The notes under the pieces are model-generated. The model made no database searches. It had not been told where the DNA came from and saw only the letters and a program-made list of their open reading frames with translations. A stretch of 64,000 nucleotides of DNA, taken from contig NZ_CADEAK010000007.1 of the NCBI RefSeq assembly GCF_902825225.1, positions 1-64,000 on the forward strand, in the 5' to 3' direction. Of this stretch, positions 1-9,932 are shown in pieces. Source of the stretch: Bartonella vinsonii subsp. berkhoffii ATCC 51672 (GTDB lineage Bacteria > Pseudomonadota > Alphaproteobacteria > Rhizobiales > Rhizobiaceae). The first letter of the stretch is position 1. The number at the start of each line of letters is the position of its first letter. Both the position numbers and the translations under genes were made by a program.

Positions 1-86
1 TTGCCATGGAAGAAAAGCTTCGTTTTGCTATTCGCGAGGGTGGTCGTACTGTTGGTGCTGGTATCGTTTCTAAGATCATTGAGTAA
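1..86 (+). CDS. tuf: Elongation factor Tu, C-terminal fragment (cut by window edge)
   Basis: Only the last 27 codons are visible, reading from position 3 to a TAA at 84-86. They encode the conserved EF-Tu tail with the motifs FAIREGGRTVGAG and VSKIIE (domain 3). EF-Tu delivers aminoacyl-tRNA to the ribosome as a GTPase. It lies 64 bp before rpsJ, the classic place for one tuf copy at the head of an S10 operon, probably in the same transcript. Whether a second tuf copy exists cannot be seen here. Confidence 0.95.
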   Translation, partial: AMEEKLRFAIREGGRTVGAGIVSKIIE

Positions 87-150
87 GGAATGGTTATGAA
101 AAACGTCTTTGTTGTAAGAGGCGTTTTGCGTGACAAGGAAATAAAAGAGC

Positions 151-459
151 ATGAACAGTCAAAATATCCGCATTCGCTTGAAAGCATTTGACCACAGAAT
201 TCTTGATGCGTCGACACGTGAGATTGTGTCGACTGCTAAGCGTACTGGTGCAAATGTCCGTGGTCCTATTCCGCTGCCAACGCGGATTGAGAAGTTTACA
301 GTCAATCGTGGGCCGCACATCGATAAGAAGAGTCGTGAGCAGTTTGAAATGCGTACGCATAAGCGTCTTCTTGATATTGTTGATCCAACACCGCAAACAG
401 TGGATGCGCTTATGAAGCTCGATCTTTCTGCTGGTGTGGATGTAGAGATTAAGCTCTGA
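151..459 (+). CDS. rpsJ: 30S ribosomal protein S10
   Basis: S10 of 102 residues, the usual length. It begins [16 protein letters not shown] and contains the [15 protein letters not shown] loop typical of the family. S10 sits in the 30S head; as NusE it also joins transcription antitermination complexes. The ATG at 151 follows a purine-rich AAGGAAATAAAAG stretch. It is the first gene of the S10 cluster and is followed after 27 bp by rplC. Confidence 0.98.
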   Translation: MNSQNIRIRLKAFDHRILDASTREIVSTAKRTGANVRGPIPLPTRIEKFTVNRGPHIDKKSREQFEMRTHKRLLDIVDPTPQTVDALMKLDLSAGVDVEIKL

Positions 460-486
460 GGTTTGAGGACAGAAGGAACAGACCCG

Positions 487-1227
487 ATGCGTTCAGGTGT
501 AATAGCACAGAAGCTGGGCATGACCCGTATTTATAATGAAGCTGGTGAGCATGTGCCGGTAACAGTACTTCGTTTGGAGAATTGTCAAGTTATTGCTCAG
601 CGTACAGTTAAGAAGAATGGTTATACTGCTGTTCAATTAGGTGTAGGCTTTGCCAAGGTTAAGAATACTACCCAAGCTCTTCGTGGGCATTTTGCTAAGG
701 CTTCGGTTGAGCCAAAAGCCAAAATAGCGGAGTTTCGTGTAAGTCCCGACAATCTTCTTGATGTCGGTACTGAGATTACAGTGGAACACTTTGTTCCAGG
801 GCAGAGGGTTGATGTGACAGGTACGAGTATCGGTAAAGGTTTTGCTGGTGTTATGAAGCGGCATAATTTTGGTGGACATCGTGCTTCTCATGGTAACTCA
901 ATCACGCATCGTGCTCATGGTTCGACAGGACAGTGTCAGGATCCGGGTAAGGTGTTTAAAGGTAAAAAAATGGCTGGCCATATGGGACAGGTCCGTGTAA
1001 CAACACAGAATATTGAGGTTGTTTCTACGGATGTTGAACGTGGTTTGCTTTTAGTGCGTGGTGCCGTTTCTGGCTCTAAGGGTGCTTGGATTTTGGTGCG
1101 GGATGCCGTAAAAAGACGTCTTCCTGATAATGCACCTAAGCCTGCTGGTATTCGCCATCTTGCGAAAGAAAAAACAGAAATGGTTGCTCCAGTGATGGAA
1201 ACCTCTGAAACTGAGGGAGCCGAATGA
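487..1227 (+). CDS. rplC: 50S ribosomal protein L3
   Basis: L3 of 246 residues. The ATG at 487 gives [20 protein letters not shown], the conserved family start; a TTG at 463 would add eight unconserved residues. The core motif [19 protein letters not shown] is present near residues 146-165. L3 is an early 50S assembly protein close to the peptidyl transferase centre. The C-terminal tail of about 30 residues, rich in Glu, Lys and Thr, makes it longer than the E. coli protein. Its stop overlaps the rplD start in an ATGA arrangement, which suggests coupled translation. Confidence 0.97.
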   Translation: MRSGVIAQKLGMTRIYNEAGEHVPVTVLRLENCQVIAQRTVKKNGYTAVQLGVGFAKVKNTTQALRGHFAKASVEPKAKIAEFRVSPDNLLDVGTEITVEHFVPGQRVDVTGTSIGKGFAGVMKRHNFGGHRASHGNSITHRAHGSTGQCQDPGKVFKGKKMAGHMGQVRVTTQNIEVVSTDVERGLLLVRGAVSGSKGAWILVRDAVKRRLPDNAPKPAGIRHLAKEKTEMVAPVMETSETEGAE

Positions 1228-1847
1228 TGGATCTTATAGTTAAAACCCTTGATGGTAATGAAGCTGGTAAGTTAAAGGTTTCTGAGGGTATTTTTGGTCT
1301 TGTTCCGCGTGAAGATATTTTGCAACGTGTCATTCGTTGGCAGCTTGCGCGTCGTCAGCAGGGAACGCATCAATCACAGGGGCGGTCTGATGTGTCACGA
1401 ACAGGGGCAAAGATGTTTAAACAAAAGGGTACTGGGCGTGCTCGACATTCATCTGCTCGTGTACCGCAGTTTCGAGGTGGTGGTAAGGCGCATGGTCCCG
1501 TTTTTCGTAGTCATGCATGCGATCTTCCTAAAAAAGTTCGTGCACTCGGAGTGCGTCTTGCATTGTCAGCAAAATTAAAGGCAAATGATTTAATTGTTGT
1601 TGATGATCTGAGCGTTAAGGATGCTAAAACAAAAATGCTTGCTTCCAGTTTTTCTAAGCTTGGATTCAATAATGCTCTCTTAGTTGGTAGCAAAGAGATT
1701 GATGTTAATTTTTCTCGTGCAGCATCTAATATTCCTAATATTGATGTTTTACCAATTCAGGGGATTAATGTTTATGATATTTTGCGTCGCAGCAAACTTG
1801 TTTTATCAAAAGCAGCTGTCGAGGCTCTTGAGGAGCGTTTTAAATGA
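1224..1847 (+). CDS. rplD: 50S ribosomal protein L4
   Basis: L4 of 207 residues. It carries the extended loop with the motifs [18 protein letters not shown] and [19 protein letters not shown], which reaches into the peptide exit tunnel. Two adjacent ATG codons (1224 and 1227) could start it; the first overlaps the rplC stop. In gammaproteobacteria L4 autoregulates the S10 operon, but I see no comparable leader here. The end overlaps the rplW start by 4 nt. Confidence 0.97.
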   Translation: MMDLIVKTLDGNEAGKLKVSEGIFGLVPREDILQRVIRWQLARRQQGTHQSQGRSDVSRTGAKMFKQKGTGRARHSSARVPQFRGGGKAHGPVFRSHACDLPKKVRALGVRLALSAKLKANDLIVVDDLSVKDAKTKMLASSFSKLGFNNALLVGSKEIDVNFSRAASNIPNIDVLPIQGINVYDILRRSKLVLSKAAVEALEERFK

Positions 1848-2137
1848 CAGATCTTCGCCATTATGATATAATTATTAGTCCAGTTATTTCTGAAAAGTCG
1901 ACTATGATTTCTGAGTATAATCAAGTTGCTTTTAATGTTGCGCCGAAAGCAACAAAGCCTGAAATCAAAACTGCTGTTGAAGCGCTCTTTAGCGTTAAAG
2001 TGAAAGCAGTTAACACGATAGTCCGCAAGGGTAAAGTGAAACGTTTCAAAGGCATTGTTGGTCGGCAGAGTGATGTCAAAAAAGCGATCGTAACATTGGC
2101 CAGTGGTCAGTCTATCGATGTTTCGACAGGTCTTTAA
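1844..2137 (+). CDS. rplW: 50S ribosomal protein L23
   Basis: L23 of 97 residues, full length. It opens [20 protein letters not shown] and contains the [15 protein letters not shown] segment that contacts 23S rRNA. L23 surrounds the exit tunnel and is the docking site for trigger factor and SRP. It overlaps the rplD stop by 4 nt and lies 21 bp before rplB. Confidence 0.97.
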   Translation: MTDLRHYDIIISPVISEKSTMISEYNQVAFNVAPKATKPEIKTAVEALFSVKVKAVNTIVRKGKVKRFKGIVGRQSDVKKAIVTLASGQSIDVSTGL

Positions 2138-2158
2138 AGAGGCTCGGAGATAAGAATA

Positions 2159-2992
2159 ATGGCACTTAAGTACTTTAATCCTACTACACCCGGGCAGCGT
2201 CAACTTGTTATTGTGGAACGTTCTTGTCTTTATAAAGGTAAGCCTGTAAAAACCTTGACTGAAGGTTTATCATCAAAAGGTGGGCGTAATAATCGTGGTC
2301 GAGTTACTGCTCGTTTTCAGGGTGGTGGCCATAAACGTAGCTATCGGTTTGTTGATTTTAAGCGTCTTAAACATGATATGACTGCAAAAGTTGAGCGTTT
2401 GGAATATGATCCAAATCGAACTGCCTTTATTGCATTAATTCGCTATGAAGATGGACAATTAGCTTATATTATTGCACCACAGCGTCTTGCTGTTGGCGAT
2501 TCGATTATAGCTGGTTTAAATGTTGATGTTAAGCCAGGGAATGCTATGCCACTTGATAATATGCCGGTGGGTACAATTATTCATAATGTTGAAATGAAAC
2601 CGGGCAAGGGTGGTCAGATTGCTCGTTCAGCTGGTACTTATGCGCAGTTGGTTGGACGAGATCAAGGCATGGCCATTCTTCGACTGAATTCTGGAGAGCA
2701 GCGTTTGGTTTCTAGCAGCTGTTTTGCAACTGTTGGTGCTGTTTCAAATCCTGATCATGGGAATATTAATGATGGTAAAGCAGGTCGGTCACGTTGGCGT
2801 GGTAAACGCCCACATGTTCGTGGTGTTGCTATGAATCCAGTCGATCATCCACATGGTGGTGGTGAAGGTCGTACTTCAGGAGGGCGTCATCCAGTGTCTC
2901 CTTGGGGTAAACCTACAAAAGGGAAGCGTACGCGCTCCAGTAAAGCCACTGATAAGTTTATTATGCGTACGCGTCATCAGCGCAAGAAATAA
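2159..2992 (+). CDS. rplB: 50S ribosomal protein L2
   Basis: L2 of 277 residues, standard length. The most conserved C-terminal signature, [20 protein letters not shown], is intact and includes the histidine linked to peptidyl transferase function. N-terminal motifs such as [20 protein letters not shown] are also present. A GAGATAAGA purine tract precedes the ATG. It is needed for subunit joining and tRNA binding. Confidence 0.98.
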   Translation: MALKYFNPTTPGQRQLVIVERSCLYKGKPVKTLTEGLSSKGGRNNRGRVTARFQGGGHKRSYRFVDFKRLKHDMTAKVERLEYDPNRTAFIALIRYEDGQLAYIIAPQRLAVGDSIIAGLNVDVKPGNAMPLDNMPVGTIIHNVEMKPGKGGQIARSAGTYAQLVGRDQGMAILRLNSGEQRLVSSSCFATVGAVSNPDHGNINDGKAGRSRWRGKRPHVRGVAMNPVDHPHGGGEGRTSGGRHPVSPWGKPTKGKRTRSSKATDKFIMRTRHQRKK

Positions 2993-3007
2993 GAGAGGTA
3001 GTCTGAG

Positions 3008-3286
3008 GTGGTTCGTTCAGTTTGGAAAGGTCCGTTTGTTGACGGCTATCTTCTTGGAAAAGCAGAAAAGGTCCGTGCAAGTGGGCGCAATGAGGTTATT
3101 AAAATATGGAGTCGTCGCTCCACCATTTTACCGCAATTTGTTGGCTTAACTTTTGGTGTTTACAACGGCAATAAGCATATTCCTGTTTCTGTTTCTGAAG
3201 AGATGGTTGGGCATAAGTTTGGTGAGTTCGCTCCCACCCGGACTTATTATGGGCATGGTGCAGACAAGAAAGCGAAGAGGAAGTAG
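3008..3286 (+). CDS. rpsS: 30S ribosomal protein S19
   Basis: S19 of 92 residues, beginning [15 protein letters not shown] after the initiator. The start codon is GTG at 3008, preceded by GAGAGGTAG; there is no in-frame ATG that keeps the conserved N-terminus. The C-terminal [16 protein letters not shown] motif is typical. S19 sits in the 30S head and contacts the A-site tRNA region. It is 2 bp upstream of rplV. Confidence 0.97.
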
Positions 3287-3288
3287 GA

Positions 3289-3678
3289 ATGGGAAAAGCT
3301 AAAGTTCCGCGCCAGCTTAAGGATAATGAAGCAAAAGCTGTCACACGGACGATTCGTGTTAGTCCGCAAAAGCTTAATTTGGTTGCTGCGATGATTCGTG
3401 GTAAAAAAGTGAATATGGCACTAGCTGATTTAACATTTTCACGTAAACGTATTGCTAGAACGGTGAAAAAAACTCTTGAATCAGCGATTGCAAATGCAGA
3501 GAATAACCACGACCTTGATATTGATTCGCTCATTGTTGCAGAAGCCTATGTTGGTAAGTCGATAGTGATGAAGCGTTTCCATGTTCGTGGACGTGGGCGT
3601 GCTAGTCGGATTGAACGTCCGTTTTCGCATCTTACTATTATTGTTCGTGAAGTTACCGAAAAAGTGGAGGCCGCATAA
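3289..3678 (+). CDS. rplV: 50S ribosomal protein L22
   Basis: L22 of 129 residues. It carries the beta-hairpin motif [21 protein letters not shown] that lines the exit tunnel, the site of macrolide-resistance changes in other bacteria. The N-terminus ([17 protein letters not shown]) is somewhat extended, as in other Rhizobiales. The final A of its TAA stop is also the first base of the rpsC ATG, so the two genes are probably translationally coupled. Confidence 0.97.
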   Translation: MGKAKVPRQLKDNEAKAVTRTIRVSPQKLNLVAAMIRGKKVNMALADLTFSRKRIARTVKKTLESAIANAENNHDLDIDSLIVAEAYVGKSIVMKRFHVRGRGRASRIERPFSHLTIIVREVTEKVEAA

Positions 3679-4388
3679 TGGGTCAGAAGATCAATCCAAT
3701 AGGACTTCGTCTTGGAGTTAATCGGACCTGGGATTCTCGTTGGTATGCTGATAGTGGTGAGTATGGACGTCTTCTTCATGAGGATTTAAAGATTCGCTTA
3801 TATGTGCTTGAAGAGTTGAAACAAGCAGCTATCTCTAAGGTTGTTATCGAGCGTCCTCATAAGAAATGTCGTGTAACAATTCATTCGGCGCGTCCGGGCT
3901 TGATTATTGGTAAAAAAGGTGCTGATATCGAAAAGCTTCGTCGTAAGCTTTCAGAAATGACAAATGCTGAGACGTCATTGAATATTGTGGAAATTCGTAA
4001 GCCGGAAATTGATGCTACGATTATTGCACAATCTATCGCTCAGCAATTGGAGCGTCGTGTTGCTTTTCGGCGTGCAATGAAGCGGGCAGTTCAATCAGCT
4101 ATGCGTCTTGGAGCAGAGGGAATTCGTATCAACTGTTCTGGTCGTCTTGGTGGTGCTGAAATTGCTCGTATGGAGTGGTATCGTGAAGGTCGTGTTCCGC
4201 TTCATACCTTGCGTTCTGATATTGATTACGGTACAGCAGAAGCTAAGACTGCTTATGGTATTTGTGGTGTTAAGGTGTGGGTCTTTAAGGGTGAGATTCT
4301 CGAGCATGATCCGATGGCTTCAGAACGTCGTGCTACGGAGGCTGATCATTCTGGTTCTTCATCGAATCGTCGCCGCGAAAGTGCTTAG
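3678..4388 (+). CDS. rpsC: 30S ribosomal protein S3
   Basis: S3 of 236 residues, beginning [16 protein letters not shown]. The KH domain motif [14 protein letters not shown] is visible around residues 74-87, and the C-terminal domain has [21 protein letters not shown]3 lines the mRNA entry channel and contributes helicase activity. The last 25 residues form a Ser/Arg-rich tail of low conservation. It is followed after 36 bp by rplP. Confidence 0.98.
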   Translation: MGQKINPIGLRLGVNRTWDSRWYADSGEYGRLLHEDLKIRLYVLEELKQAAISKVVIERPHKKCRVTIHSARPGLIIGKKGADIEKLRRKLSEMTNAETSLNIVEIRKPEIDATIIAQSIAQQLERRVAFRRAMKRAVQSAMRLGAEGIRINCSGRLGGAEIARMEWYREGRVPLHTLRSDIDYGTAEAKTAYGICGVKVWVFKGEILEHDPMASERRATEADHSGSSSNRRRESA

Positions 4389-4424
4389 TTTTTGTGATTG
4401 AACTAGAATTTGGAGTAGAGAGCA

Positions 4425-4838
4425 ATGTTGCAGCCAAAGCGCACTAAGTTCCGTAAACAGTTCAAAGGCCGTATTCACGGTGTTTCGAAAAGTGGTACCG
4501 ATTTGAATTTCGGTGCTTACGGTTTGAAGGCTGTTGAGCCGGAAAGAATTACTGCCCGCCAAATTGAGGCAGCGCGTCGTGCCATTACGCGTTATATGAA
4601 ACGTTCTGGTCGTGTGTGGATTCGTATTTTTCCGGATCTTCCTGTCACATCTAAACCAACTGAAGTTCGTATGGGTAAGGGTAAGGGAAGCGTTGATTAT
4701 TGGGCTACACGTGTTGCGCCTGGACGTGTCATGTTTGAGCTTGATGGAGTTCCTGAAGATATAGCGCGTGAAGCATTAAGATTAGGTGCTGCAAAATTGC
4801 CTATTAAAACGCGTTTCGTAAAGCGTATTGCTGAATAA
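4425..4838 (+). CDS. rplP: 50S ribosomal protein L16
   Basis: L16 of 137 residues, beginning [16 protein letters not shown]. Key motifs are [21 protein letters not shown] and [20 protein letters not shown]. It occupies the elbow of the A-site tRNA on the 50S and is the usual neighbour of rpsC and rpmC. The start follows a GGAGTAGAGAG ribosome binding site. Confidence 0.98.
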   Translation: MLQPKRTKFRKQFKGRIHGVSKSGTDLNFGAYGLKAVEPERITARQIEAARRAITRYMKRSGRVWIRIFPDLPVTSKPTEVRMGKGKGSVDYWATRVAPGRVMFELDGVPEDIAREALRLGAAKLPIKTRFVKRIAE

Positions 4839-4851
4839 AAGAGGTTAAGCG

Positions 4852-5052
4852 ATGAGAGCCACAGAATTACGGGCGCAAACGCTCGACCAAATGAAAGATG
4901 AATTGGCTAAGTTAAAGAAAGAGCAGTTTAATTTGCGCTTTCAGAAGGCAACAGGTCAATTAGAAAAGACTGCACGTGTTAGGCAGGTTCGTCGTGATAT
5001 TGCGCGTGTTAAAACTTTTCTTCGTCAGAAGATAAACGAAAGTAAGGTTTAA
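4852..5052 (+). CDS. rpmC: 50S ribosomal protein L29
   Basis: Short helical L29 of 66 residues with the family core [20 protein letters not shown]. It lies next to L23 at the tunnel exit. The ATG at 4852 is preceded by AAGAGGT. Thirteen bp separate it from rplP and 11 bp from rpsQ, consistent with one transcript. Confidence 0.97.
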   Translation: MRATELRAQTLDQMKDELAKLKKEQFNLRFQKATGQLEKTARVRQVRRDIARVKTFLRQKINESKV

Positions 5053-5063
5053 GGAAACAAGAG

Positions 5064-5303
5064 ATGCCTAAACGCATTTTGCAGGGTGTTGTCGTTAGTG
5101 ACAAGAGCGATAAGACTGTCGTTGTTAAAGTGGAGCGCCGTTATTCTCATCCACTTCTTAAAAAGACTGTTCGGCAATCTAAAAAGTATAAGGCGCATGA
5201 CGAGAACAACCAGTTCAAGATTGGGGATCAAATTTCTATACAGGAATCTAAACCAATTTCGAAAGATAAACGTTGGATTGTTGTTAAAAGCAGTGTAGCG
5301 TAG
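5064..5303 (+). CDS. rpsQ: 30S ribosomal protein S17
   Basis: S17 of 79 residues, an OB-fold primary 16S rRNA-binding protein. It begins [20 protein letters not shown] and keeps the [22 protein letters not shown] core. It ends the S10 part of the cluster. The next gene, rplN, begins only after a 145-bp gap, unusually long within this otherwise tight operon. Confidence 0.97.
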   Translation: MPKRILQGVVVSDKSDKTVVVKVERRYSHPLLKKTVRQSKKYKAHDENNQFKIGDQISIQESKPISKDKRWIVVKSSVA

Positions 5304-5328
5304 TTCATTAGGTTTATTGTTGTAAAAT

Positions 5329-5357
5329 TTGACAGTGGATTTATTTCTACTGGTAAA
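5329..5357 (+). promoter_or_regulatory. Possible internal promoter before rplN
   Basis: In the 145-bp gap between rpsQ and rplN there is a perfect TTGACA at 5329-5334 followed after 17 nt by a weak -10 (GGTAAA, or TAAATT with a longer spacer). The gap could hold a separate spc-operon promoter. The -10 match is poor, so this is tentative. Confidence 0.3.
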
Positions 5358-5448
5358 TTTAGGGCAATAGATTTATCGTTATTTAGCAGGCAAATCCGGG
5401 GTGTTAGAGACATGACCGGATATAAATGTTAAGAGAAGGTGGCCAGTC

Positions 5449-5817
5449 ATGATTCAGATGCAAACAAACCTCGACGTTGCCGATAATTCCGGTGCTCGTC
5501 GTGTCATGTGCATCAAGGTGTTAGGCGGTTCAAAGCGAAAATATGCTTCGGTCGGCGACATTATTGTTGTTTCGGTTAAGGATGCTATTCCTCGTGGCCG
5601 TGTTAAAAAAGGTGATGTGATGAAAGCTGTAGTGGTTCGTACTGCTAAAGATATTCGTCGCGCAGATGGTAGTGTTATTCGTTTTGATGGGAATGCTGCT
5701 GTTTTAGTGGATAATAAGAAAGAGCCGATCGGTACACGTATCTTTGGACCAGTTCCTCGCGAACTTCGTGGTAGGAATCATATGAAGATCATTTCCCTCG
5801 CTCCTGAAGTCTTATAA
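5449..5817 (+). CDS. rplN: 50S ribosomal protein L14
   Basis: L14 of 122 residues with [20 protein letters not shown] at the start and the signature [11 protein letters not shown] followed by [11 protein letters not shown]. It sits at the intersubunit bridge. The ATG at 5449 follows GAGAAGGTGG. It is the first gene of the spc-type block. Confidence 0.98.
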   Translation: MIQMQTNLDVADNSGARRVMCIKVLGGSKRKYASVGDIIVVSVKDAIPRGRVKKGDVMKAVVVRTAKDIRRADGSVIRFDGNAAVLVDNKKEPIGTRIFGPVPRELRGRNHMKIISLAPEVL

Positions 5818-5829
5818 GGAGTGTGTGTT

Positions 5830-6144
5830 ATGCAAAAGATTCGAAAAGGTGATAAAGTCGTTGTTTTATCTGGTAAGGATAAAGGATGTAGTGGTGAAGT
5901 AATTAGGGTGAATCCAAAGGAGAATAAGGCTTTTGTTCGTGGTGTTAATATGATTAAACGTCATCAGCGTCAAACACAAAAGCAAGAAGCTGGAATTGTT
6001 TCTAAGGAAGCTCCGATTCATCTCTCTAATTTGGCGATTGCTGACCCTAAAGATGGTAAGCCTACGCGTGTAGGTTTTCGTATGAATGCAGATGGTAATA
6101 AAGTTCGTTTTGCCAAGCGTTCGGGAGAATTGATTAATGGCTGA
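5830..6144 (+). CDS. rplX: 50S ribosomal protein L24
   Basis: L24 of 104 residues, with the KOW motif in [19 protein letters not shown] near the N-terminus. The ATG at 5830 gives the conserved start [10 protein letters not shown]; a GTG at 5821 would add three residues (and disturb spacing from the AAGGAG site). L24 nucleates 50S assembly. The gene overlaps the rplE start by 8 nt. Confidence 0.96.
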   Translation: MQKIRKGDKVVVLSGKDKGCSGEVIRVNPKENKAFVRGVNMIKRHQRQTQKQEAGIVSKEAPIHLSNLAIADPKDGKPTRVGFRMNADGNKVRFAKRSGELING

Positions 6145-6694
6145 GGAAAAACAAACGCCACGTATGAAGGTGCATTATTTTGAAGTGGTTCGTAAAATCC
6201 TTCAAGAGAAATTTCATTACAAAAATGTGATGCAAATTCCGCGGGTTGATAAAATTGTAATTAATATGGGGATTGGTGAAGCAACTGCCGATTCTAAGAA
6301 GCCTTCTATTGCCGCTGAGGATTTAGGATTAATAACAGGTCAGAAAGCTGTTGTTACCCGTGCGCGTAATTCTATTGCGACCTTTAAGGTTCGTGAAGAT
6401 ATGCCACTTGGCGCTAAAGTTACATTGCGTAAAGATCGTATGTTTGAGTTTTTGGATCGTCTTGTTACGATTGCGCTTCCGCGGGTTCGTGACTTTCGTG
6501 GTCTGAATCCAAAAAGCTTTGATGGTCGTGGCAATTTTGCTATGGGTATTAAAGAGCACATTGTGTTTCCAGAAATCAACTATGACAAAGTTGATCAAAT
6601 TTGGGGCATGGATATTATCGTTTGTACGACAGCAAAAACGGATGATGAGGCACGTGAGTTGTTGCGTGCTTTTCATTTCCCTTTTCGTTCGTAA
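6137..6694 (+). CDS. rplE: 50S ribosomal protein L5
   Basis: L5 of 185 residues. Recognisable blocks are [35 protein letters not shown] and [20 protein letters not shown]. It binds 5S rRNA and contacts the P-site tRNA. The ATG lies inside the end of rplX, so coupling is likely. Confidence 0.98.
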   Translation: MAEEKQTPRMKVHYFEVVRKILQEKFHYKNVMQIPRVDKIVINMGIGEATADSKKPSIAAEDLGLITGQKAVVTRARNSIATFKVREDMPLGAKVTLRKDRMFEFLDRLVTIALPRVRDFRGLNPKSFDGRGNFAMGIKEHIVFPEINYDKVDQIWGMDIIVCTTAKTDDEARELLRAFHFPFRS

Positions 6695-6718
6695 CGGCAA
6701 ACGTAGCGAGGTAAGATT

Positions 6719-7024
6719 ATGGCCAAAATAAGTGCCGTTGAAAAGAATAAGCGTCGTGAATTGATGGTAAAGCGTTATGCTGCGCGTCGTGCACGCTTGA
6801 AAGCAATAGTTATGGATCAGAAGGTTTCTCTCGAAGAGCGTTTTAAAGCTTCTGTTCAATTGGCAGAGTTGCCACGTAATTCTGCAAAAGTTCGCGTCCG
6901 TAATCGCTGTAAGGTTTCAGGGCGTCCACGGGCTTATTATCGTAAATTAAAAATGTCGCGAATTGCATTGCGTGAACTTGGTTCAGTGGGCCATATTCCA
7001 GGCATTGTTAAGTCGAGTTGGTAA
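6719..7024 (+). CDS. rpsN: 30S ribosomal protein S14 (long, zinc-independent form)
   Basis: S14 of 101 residues, the long form that lacks the CXXC zinc pairs; only one cysteine is present, in [20 protein letters not shown]. Zinc-independent S14 does not depend on metal for folding. AGCGAGGTAAG precedes the ATG. It is followed by rpsH after 14 bp. Confidence 0.97.
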   Translation: MAKISAVEKNKRRELMVKRYAARRARLKAIVMDQKVSLEERFKASVQLAELPRNSAKVRVRNRCKVSGRPRAYYRKLKMSRIALRELGSVGHIPGIVKSSW

Positions 7025-7038
7025 GAGGAGATTATTTA

Positions 7039-7437
7039 ATGTCTATATCAGATCCTCTTGGTGATATGCTTACGCGTATTCGTAATGCACTTGGTCGTAA
7101 AAAAAATAAAGTGGTTACACCTGCCTCTAAGCTTCGTGCACGTGTTCTTGATGTTCTTCAGTCTGAAGGTTATATTCGCGGATATAATCAAATCGATTTG
7201 GGTGATGGGAAGTCTGAAATTGAAATCGAGTTGAAATATTTTGAAGGATTAGCAGCTATTCGTGAAGTTTCACGAGTTTCAAAACCTGGTCGCCGTGTCT
7301 ATGTTTCTGCTAAGTCGCTTCCTCAAGTGGCAAATGGTCTTGGTATTTCCATTTTATCAACTCCTAAGGGAGTTATGGCGGATCATGAGGCGCGTGAACA
7401 AAATGTCGGTGGAGAGCTCCTTTGTCGTGTTTTCTAA
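7039..7437 (+). CDS. rpsH: 30S ribosomal protein S8
   Basis: S8 of 132 residues. The ATG at 7039 gives [20 protein letters not shown], the conserved start, and AGAGGAG lies 9 nt upstream; a TTG at 7018 would overlap rpsN and add seven extra residues. The C-terminal [20 protein letters not shown] motif is intact. S8 organises the 16S central domain and in E. coli represses the spc operon. Confidence 0.97.
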   Translation: MSISDPLGDMLTRIRNALGRKKNKVVTPASKLRARVLDVLQSEGYIRGYNQIDLGDGKSEIEIELKYFEGLAAIREVSRVSKPGRRVYVSAKSLPQVANGLGISILSTPKGVMADHEAREQNVGGELLCRVF

Positions 7438-7475
7438 TCAGTGTTAAGAAAACAGAAAAAATGTAGGTTAGAACA

Positions 7476-8009
7476 ATGTCTCGTATTGGTAAAAAGCCCA
7501 TTTCAATTCCTTCTGGGGTTACCGCAACTGTTGAAGGACAGCTGGTTAAGGCAAAAGGTCCGAAAGGTGAACTGAGCTACGTCGTTAATGATGAAGTTTT
7601 AGTGAAGTTTGAGGAAAGTTTTATATCCGTTTCACCACGGGATCAGTCAAAAGATGCACGCTCTAAATGGGGTATGTCGCGTTCAATGATTGAAAATATT
7701 TTTTGTGGTGTGAAAGATGGTTTTGAAAAGCGATTAGAGATCAACGGGGTTGGTTATCGTGCTGCTTTGCAAGGTAAGGATGTTCAGCTATCGTTGGGTT
7801 TTTCTCACGATGTGATTTATAAAGTCCCATCTGGGATTACTGTAACGATTCCTAAACCTACAGAAATTGTGATTTCTGGAATTGATAAACAGCAAGTTGG
7901 GCAAGTTGCAGCAGAAATTCGCGAATATCGTAGGCCTGAGCCTTACAAAGGTAAAGGCATTAAACATGCAGATGAGCGCATCTTTCGTAAAGAAGGTAAG
8001 AAGAAGTAA
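7476..8009 (+). CDS. rplF: 50S ribosomal protein L6
   Basis: L6 of 177 residues with two related domains. The C-terminal signature [18 protein letters not shown] is present and ends in a lysine-rich tail. It begins [15 protein letters not shown] and follows a TAGGTTAGAA tract. It lies near the sarcin-ricin loop of the 50S. Confidence 0.98.
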   Translation: MSRIGKKPISIPSGVTATVEGQLVKAKGPKGELSYVVNDEVLVKFEESFISVSPRDQSKDARSKWGMSRSMIENIFCGVKDGFEKRLEINGVGYRAALQGKDVQLSLGFSHDVIYKVPSGITVTIPKPTEIVISGIDKQQVGQVAAEIREYRRPEPYKGKGIKHADERIFRKEGKKK

Positions 8010-8021
8010 GGATTTTGTATT

Positions 8022-8384
8022 ATGGTTTCATCTAAGGACATTATCCAACGTCGTGCGCGGCGTGTGCGACGGAGAATCAAAATGGTTTCTAGTGATCGTC
8101 CGCGGCTTAGCATTTATCGTTCAAATCAGAATATCTATGCGCAAATTATTGATGATTTACGTGGGTGTACACTTGTTTCGGCATCTACACTTGAGGGAGA
8201 TTTAAAAAAAGTGTTAAAAAGTGGTGCCGATAAAGAGGCGGCTTTTGCCGTTGGTAAGTTAATTGCTGAGCGTGCAAAGCAAGCTGGTGTGAATCAGGTG
8301 GTTTTCGACCGTGGGGCATATGTTTACCATGGAAGAGTAAAAGCTTTGGCTGAAGCTGCTCGTGAAGGTGGTTTGAGTTTCTAA
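8022..8384 (+). CDS. rplR: 50S ribosomal protein L18
   Basis: L18 of 120 residues, a 5S rRNA-binding protein. Recognised by [34 protein letters not shown] sequence, and the C-terminal [20 protein letters not shown] 107-bp gap with a small hairpin separates it from rpsE. Confidence 0.97.
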   Translation: MVSSKDIIQRRARRVRRRIKMVSSDRPRLSIYRSNQNIYAQIIDDLRGCTLVSASTLEGDLKKVLKSGADKEAAFAVGKLIAERAKQAGVNQVVFDRGAYVYHGRVKALAEAAREGGLSF

Positions 8385-8388
8385 AATG

Positions 8389-8408
8389 CCTTATTTTATT
8401 TAATAAGG
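8389..8408 (+). other. Small hairpin between rplR and rpsE
   Basis: CCTTATT at 8389-8395 pairs with AATAAGG at 8402-8408 around a 6-nt loop, starting 5 nt after the rplR stop. No T-run follows, so it is not a standard terminator. It may slow decay or attenuate transcription inside the operon. Confidence 0.4.
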
Positions 8409-8491
8409 TAGTGGGGCTGTTTCGTATGAGTTCCTCTGGTTTATGATGGAACTTTATTGGCGTGCTTCCGGAAAAGAAAAAGGAATGAGGA

Positions 8492-9040
8492 ATGGCACAA
8501 AAAGAACGTGGTGAGCGAGAAGAACGTGAAAATGAATTGGTCGATAGACTTGTTCATATCAATCGTGTCGCTAAAGTTGTAAAGGGTGGTCGACGTTTTG
8601 GTTTTGCCGCTCTTGTTGTTGTTGGAGATCAAAAAGGTCGTGTGGGTTTTGGCCATGGTAAAGCACGTGAAGTGCCAGAGGCTGTGCGTAAAGCTACAGA
8701 AGCAGCAAAGCGTGGAATGATTTATGTTCCGCTTCGCTCTGGACGTACATTGCATCATGATCTTGAAGGTCGTCACGGGGCTGGTCGTGTTTTGTTGCGT
8801 TCAGCTTCTGCTGGTACTGGTATTATTGCGGGTGGACCGATGCGTGCTATTTTTGAAACTCTTGGTATGCAAGATGTTGTTGCAAAATCGTTGGGGTCAT
8901 CCAATCCTTATAATATGGTGCGTGCAACATTTGATGCTTTAGCGCATCAAATGCATCCTAGAGATATTGCAGCTCAACGTGGTATCAAATATTCAACTTT
9001 ACAGGCACGTCGTCGGCATTTAGTCGATGTGGAAGGGTAG
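8492..9040 (+). CDS. rpsE: 30S ribosomal protein S5
   Basis: S5 of 182 residues with the N-terminal double-stranded RNA-binding fold ([20 protein letters not shown]) and the C-terminal domain motif [22 protein letters not shown]. It works in translational accuracy and mRNA entry. A strong AGGAATGAGGA tract precedes the ATG. The N-terminus is charged and slightly extended. Confidence 0.98.
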   Translation: MAQKERGEREERENELVDRLVHINRVAKVVKGGRRFGFAALVVVGDQKGRVGFGHGKAREVPEAVRKATEAAKRGMIYVPLRSGRTLHHDLEGRHGAGRVLLRSASAGTGIIAGGPMRAIFETLGMQDVVAKSLGSSNPYNMVRATFDALAHQMHPRDIAAQRGIKYSTLQARRRHLVDVEG

Positions 9041-9071
9041 TTTCTGAGATTATCAGAAAAGGAATTAGAAA

Positions 9072-9278
9072 ATGGTTCAGAAAAAATCTCAGAGTGGCAA
9101 AACTGTGACGGTAGAACAAGTTGGAAGTCCGATTCGGAATTCGCAGATTCAGCGTGCAACTTTAAAGGGTCTTGGATTAAATAAAATACGGAGACGGCGT
9201 GTTTTAGAAGATACACTTTGTGTGCGAGGTATGATTGCTCGTGTTCGGCATCTTGTTCGCGTTATAGATGAAGATTAA
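9072..9278 (+). CDS. rpmD: 50S ribosomal protein L30
   Basis: L30 of 68 residues with the core [20 protein letters not shown] and a C-terminal [10 protein letters not shown]. Small non-essential 50S protein, in its usual place between rpsE and rplO. AAAAGGAATTAGAA is upstream of the ATG. Confidence 0.96.
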   Translation: MVQKKSQSGKTVTVEQVGSPIRNSQIQRATLKGLGLNKIRRRRVLEDTLCVRGMIARVRHLVRVIDED

Positions 9279-9298
9279 AGATTGCGGGAGTATAAAAT

Positions 9299-9766
9299 AT
9301 GAAACTCAATGAACTGCATGATCGCGAAGGTGCAACAAGAGATCGTAAACGTGTTGGACGTGGTATTGGTTCGGGTACTGGTAAGACTGGAGGTCGTGGT
9401 GTAAAGGGACAGAAATCACGTTCTGGTGTTTCACTTAATGGTTTTGAAGGTGGGCAAATGCCTATCTATCGTCGTTTGCCGAAACGTGGATTTAGGAACT
9501 TTTTTGCCAAAACTTACAATGAAGTTTCACTGGGACGTATTCAGTTGGCAGTTGATGCAGGGAAATTGAATATTGAAAAACCTATTGATATTATTGCCTT
9601 GAAAGAAGCTGATATTATTCGTCGTGTGAAGGATGGGGTGCGTCTTCTTTCTGGTGGTGAATTAAAAGCAAAAATTATCGTTCATGTTTCTGGTGCTTCT
9701 GAAGCTGCTCGTGTTAAGGTTGAAAAAGCTGGGGGGCAGGTTACTTTTCTTGAATCTACTCGGTGA
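9299..9766 (+). CDS. rplO: 50S ribosomal protein L15
   Basis: L15 of 155 residues. The glycine-rich N-terminus carries [19 protein letters not shown] and [20 protein letters not shown], which anchor it to 23S rRNA. It is a late 50S assembly protein. A 166-bp gap containing a promoter-like sequence separates it from secY. Confidence 0.98.
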   Translation: MKLNELHDREGATRDRKRVGRGIGSGTGKTGGRGVKGQKSRSGVSLNGFEGGQMPIYRRLPKRGFRNFFAKTYNEVSLGRIQLAVDAGKLNIEKPIDIIALKEADIIRRVKDGVRLLSGGELKAKIIVHVSGASEAARVKVEKAGGQVTFLESTR

Positions 9767-9839
9767 GCTTATTTTGATATGAATGATATTCTAGGCAAGT
9801 TTTTATGCTTCCTTTAGAGTATCTTTTATGGAGAGTTGT

Positions 9840-9867
9840 TTGAGTTCTGCATTTTTTTATGTATAAC
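9840..9867 (+). promoter_or_regulatory. Candidate promoter for secY-adk
   Basis: TTGAGT at 9840-9845, a 16-nt spacer and TATAAC at 9862-9867, about 65 bp before the secY ATG and in the only long gap between rplO and secY. It would let secretion genes be transcribed separately from the ribosomal genes. Sequence match only. Confidence 0.4.
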
Positions 9868-9932
9868 GATATGGGTTTTAAAAGTTATATTTCTGTGCTT
9901 TAAAGAACTGGAGTGTGGATGGGAGAGGTTTT

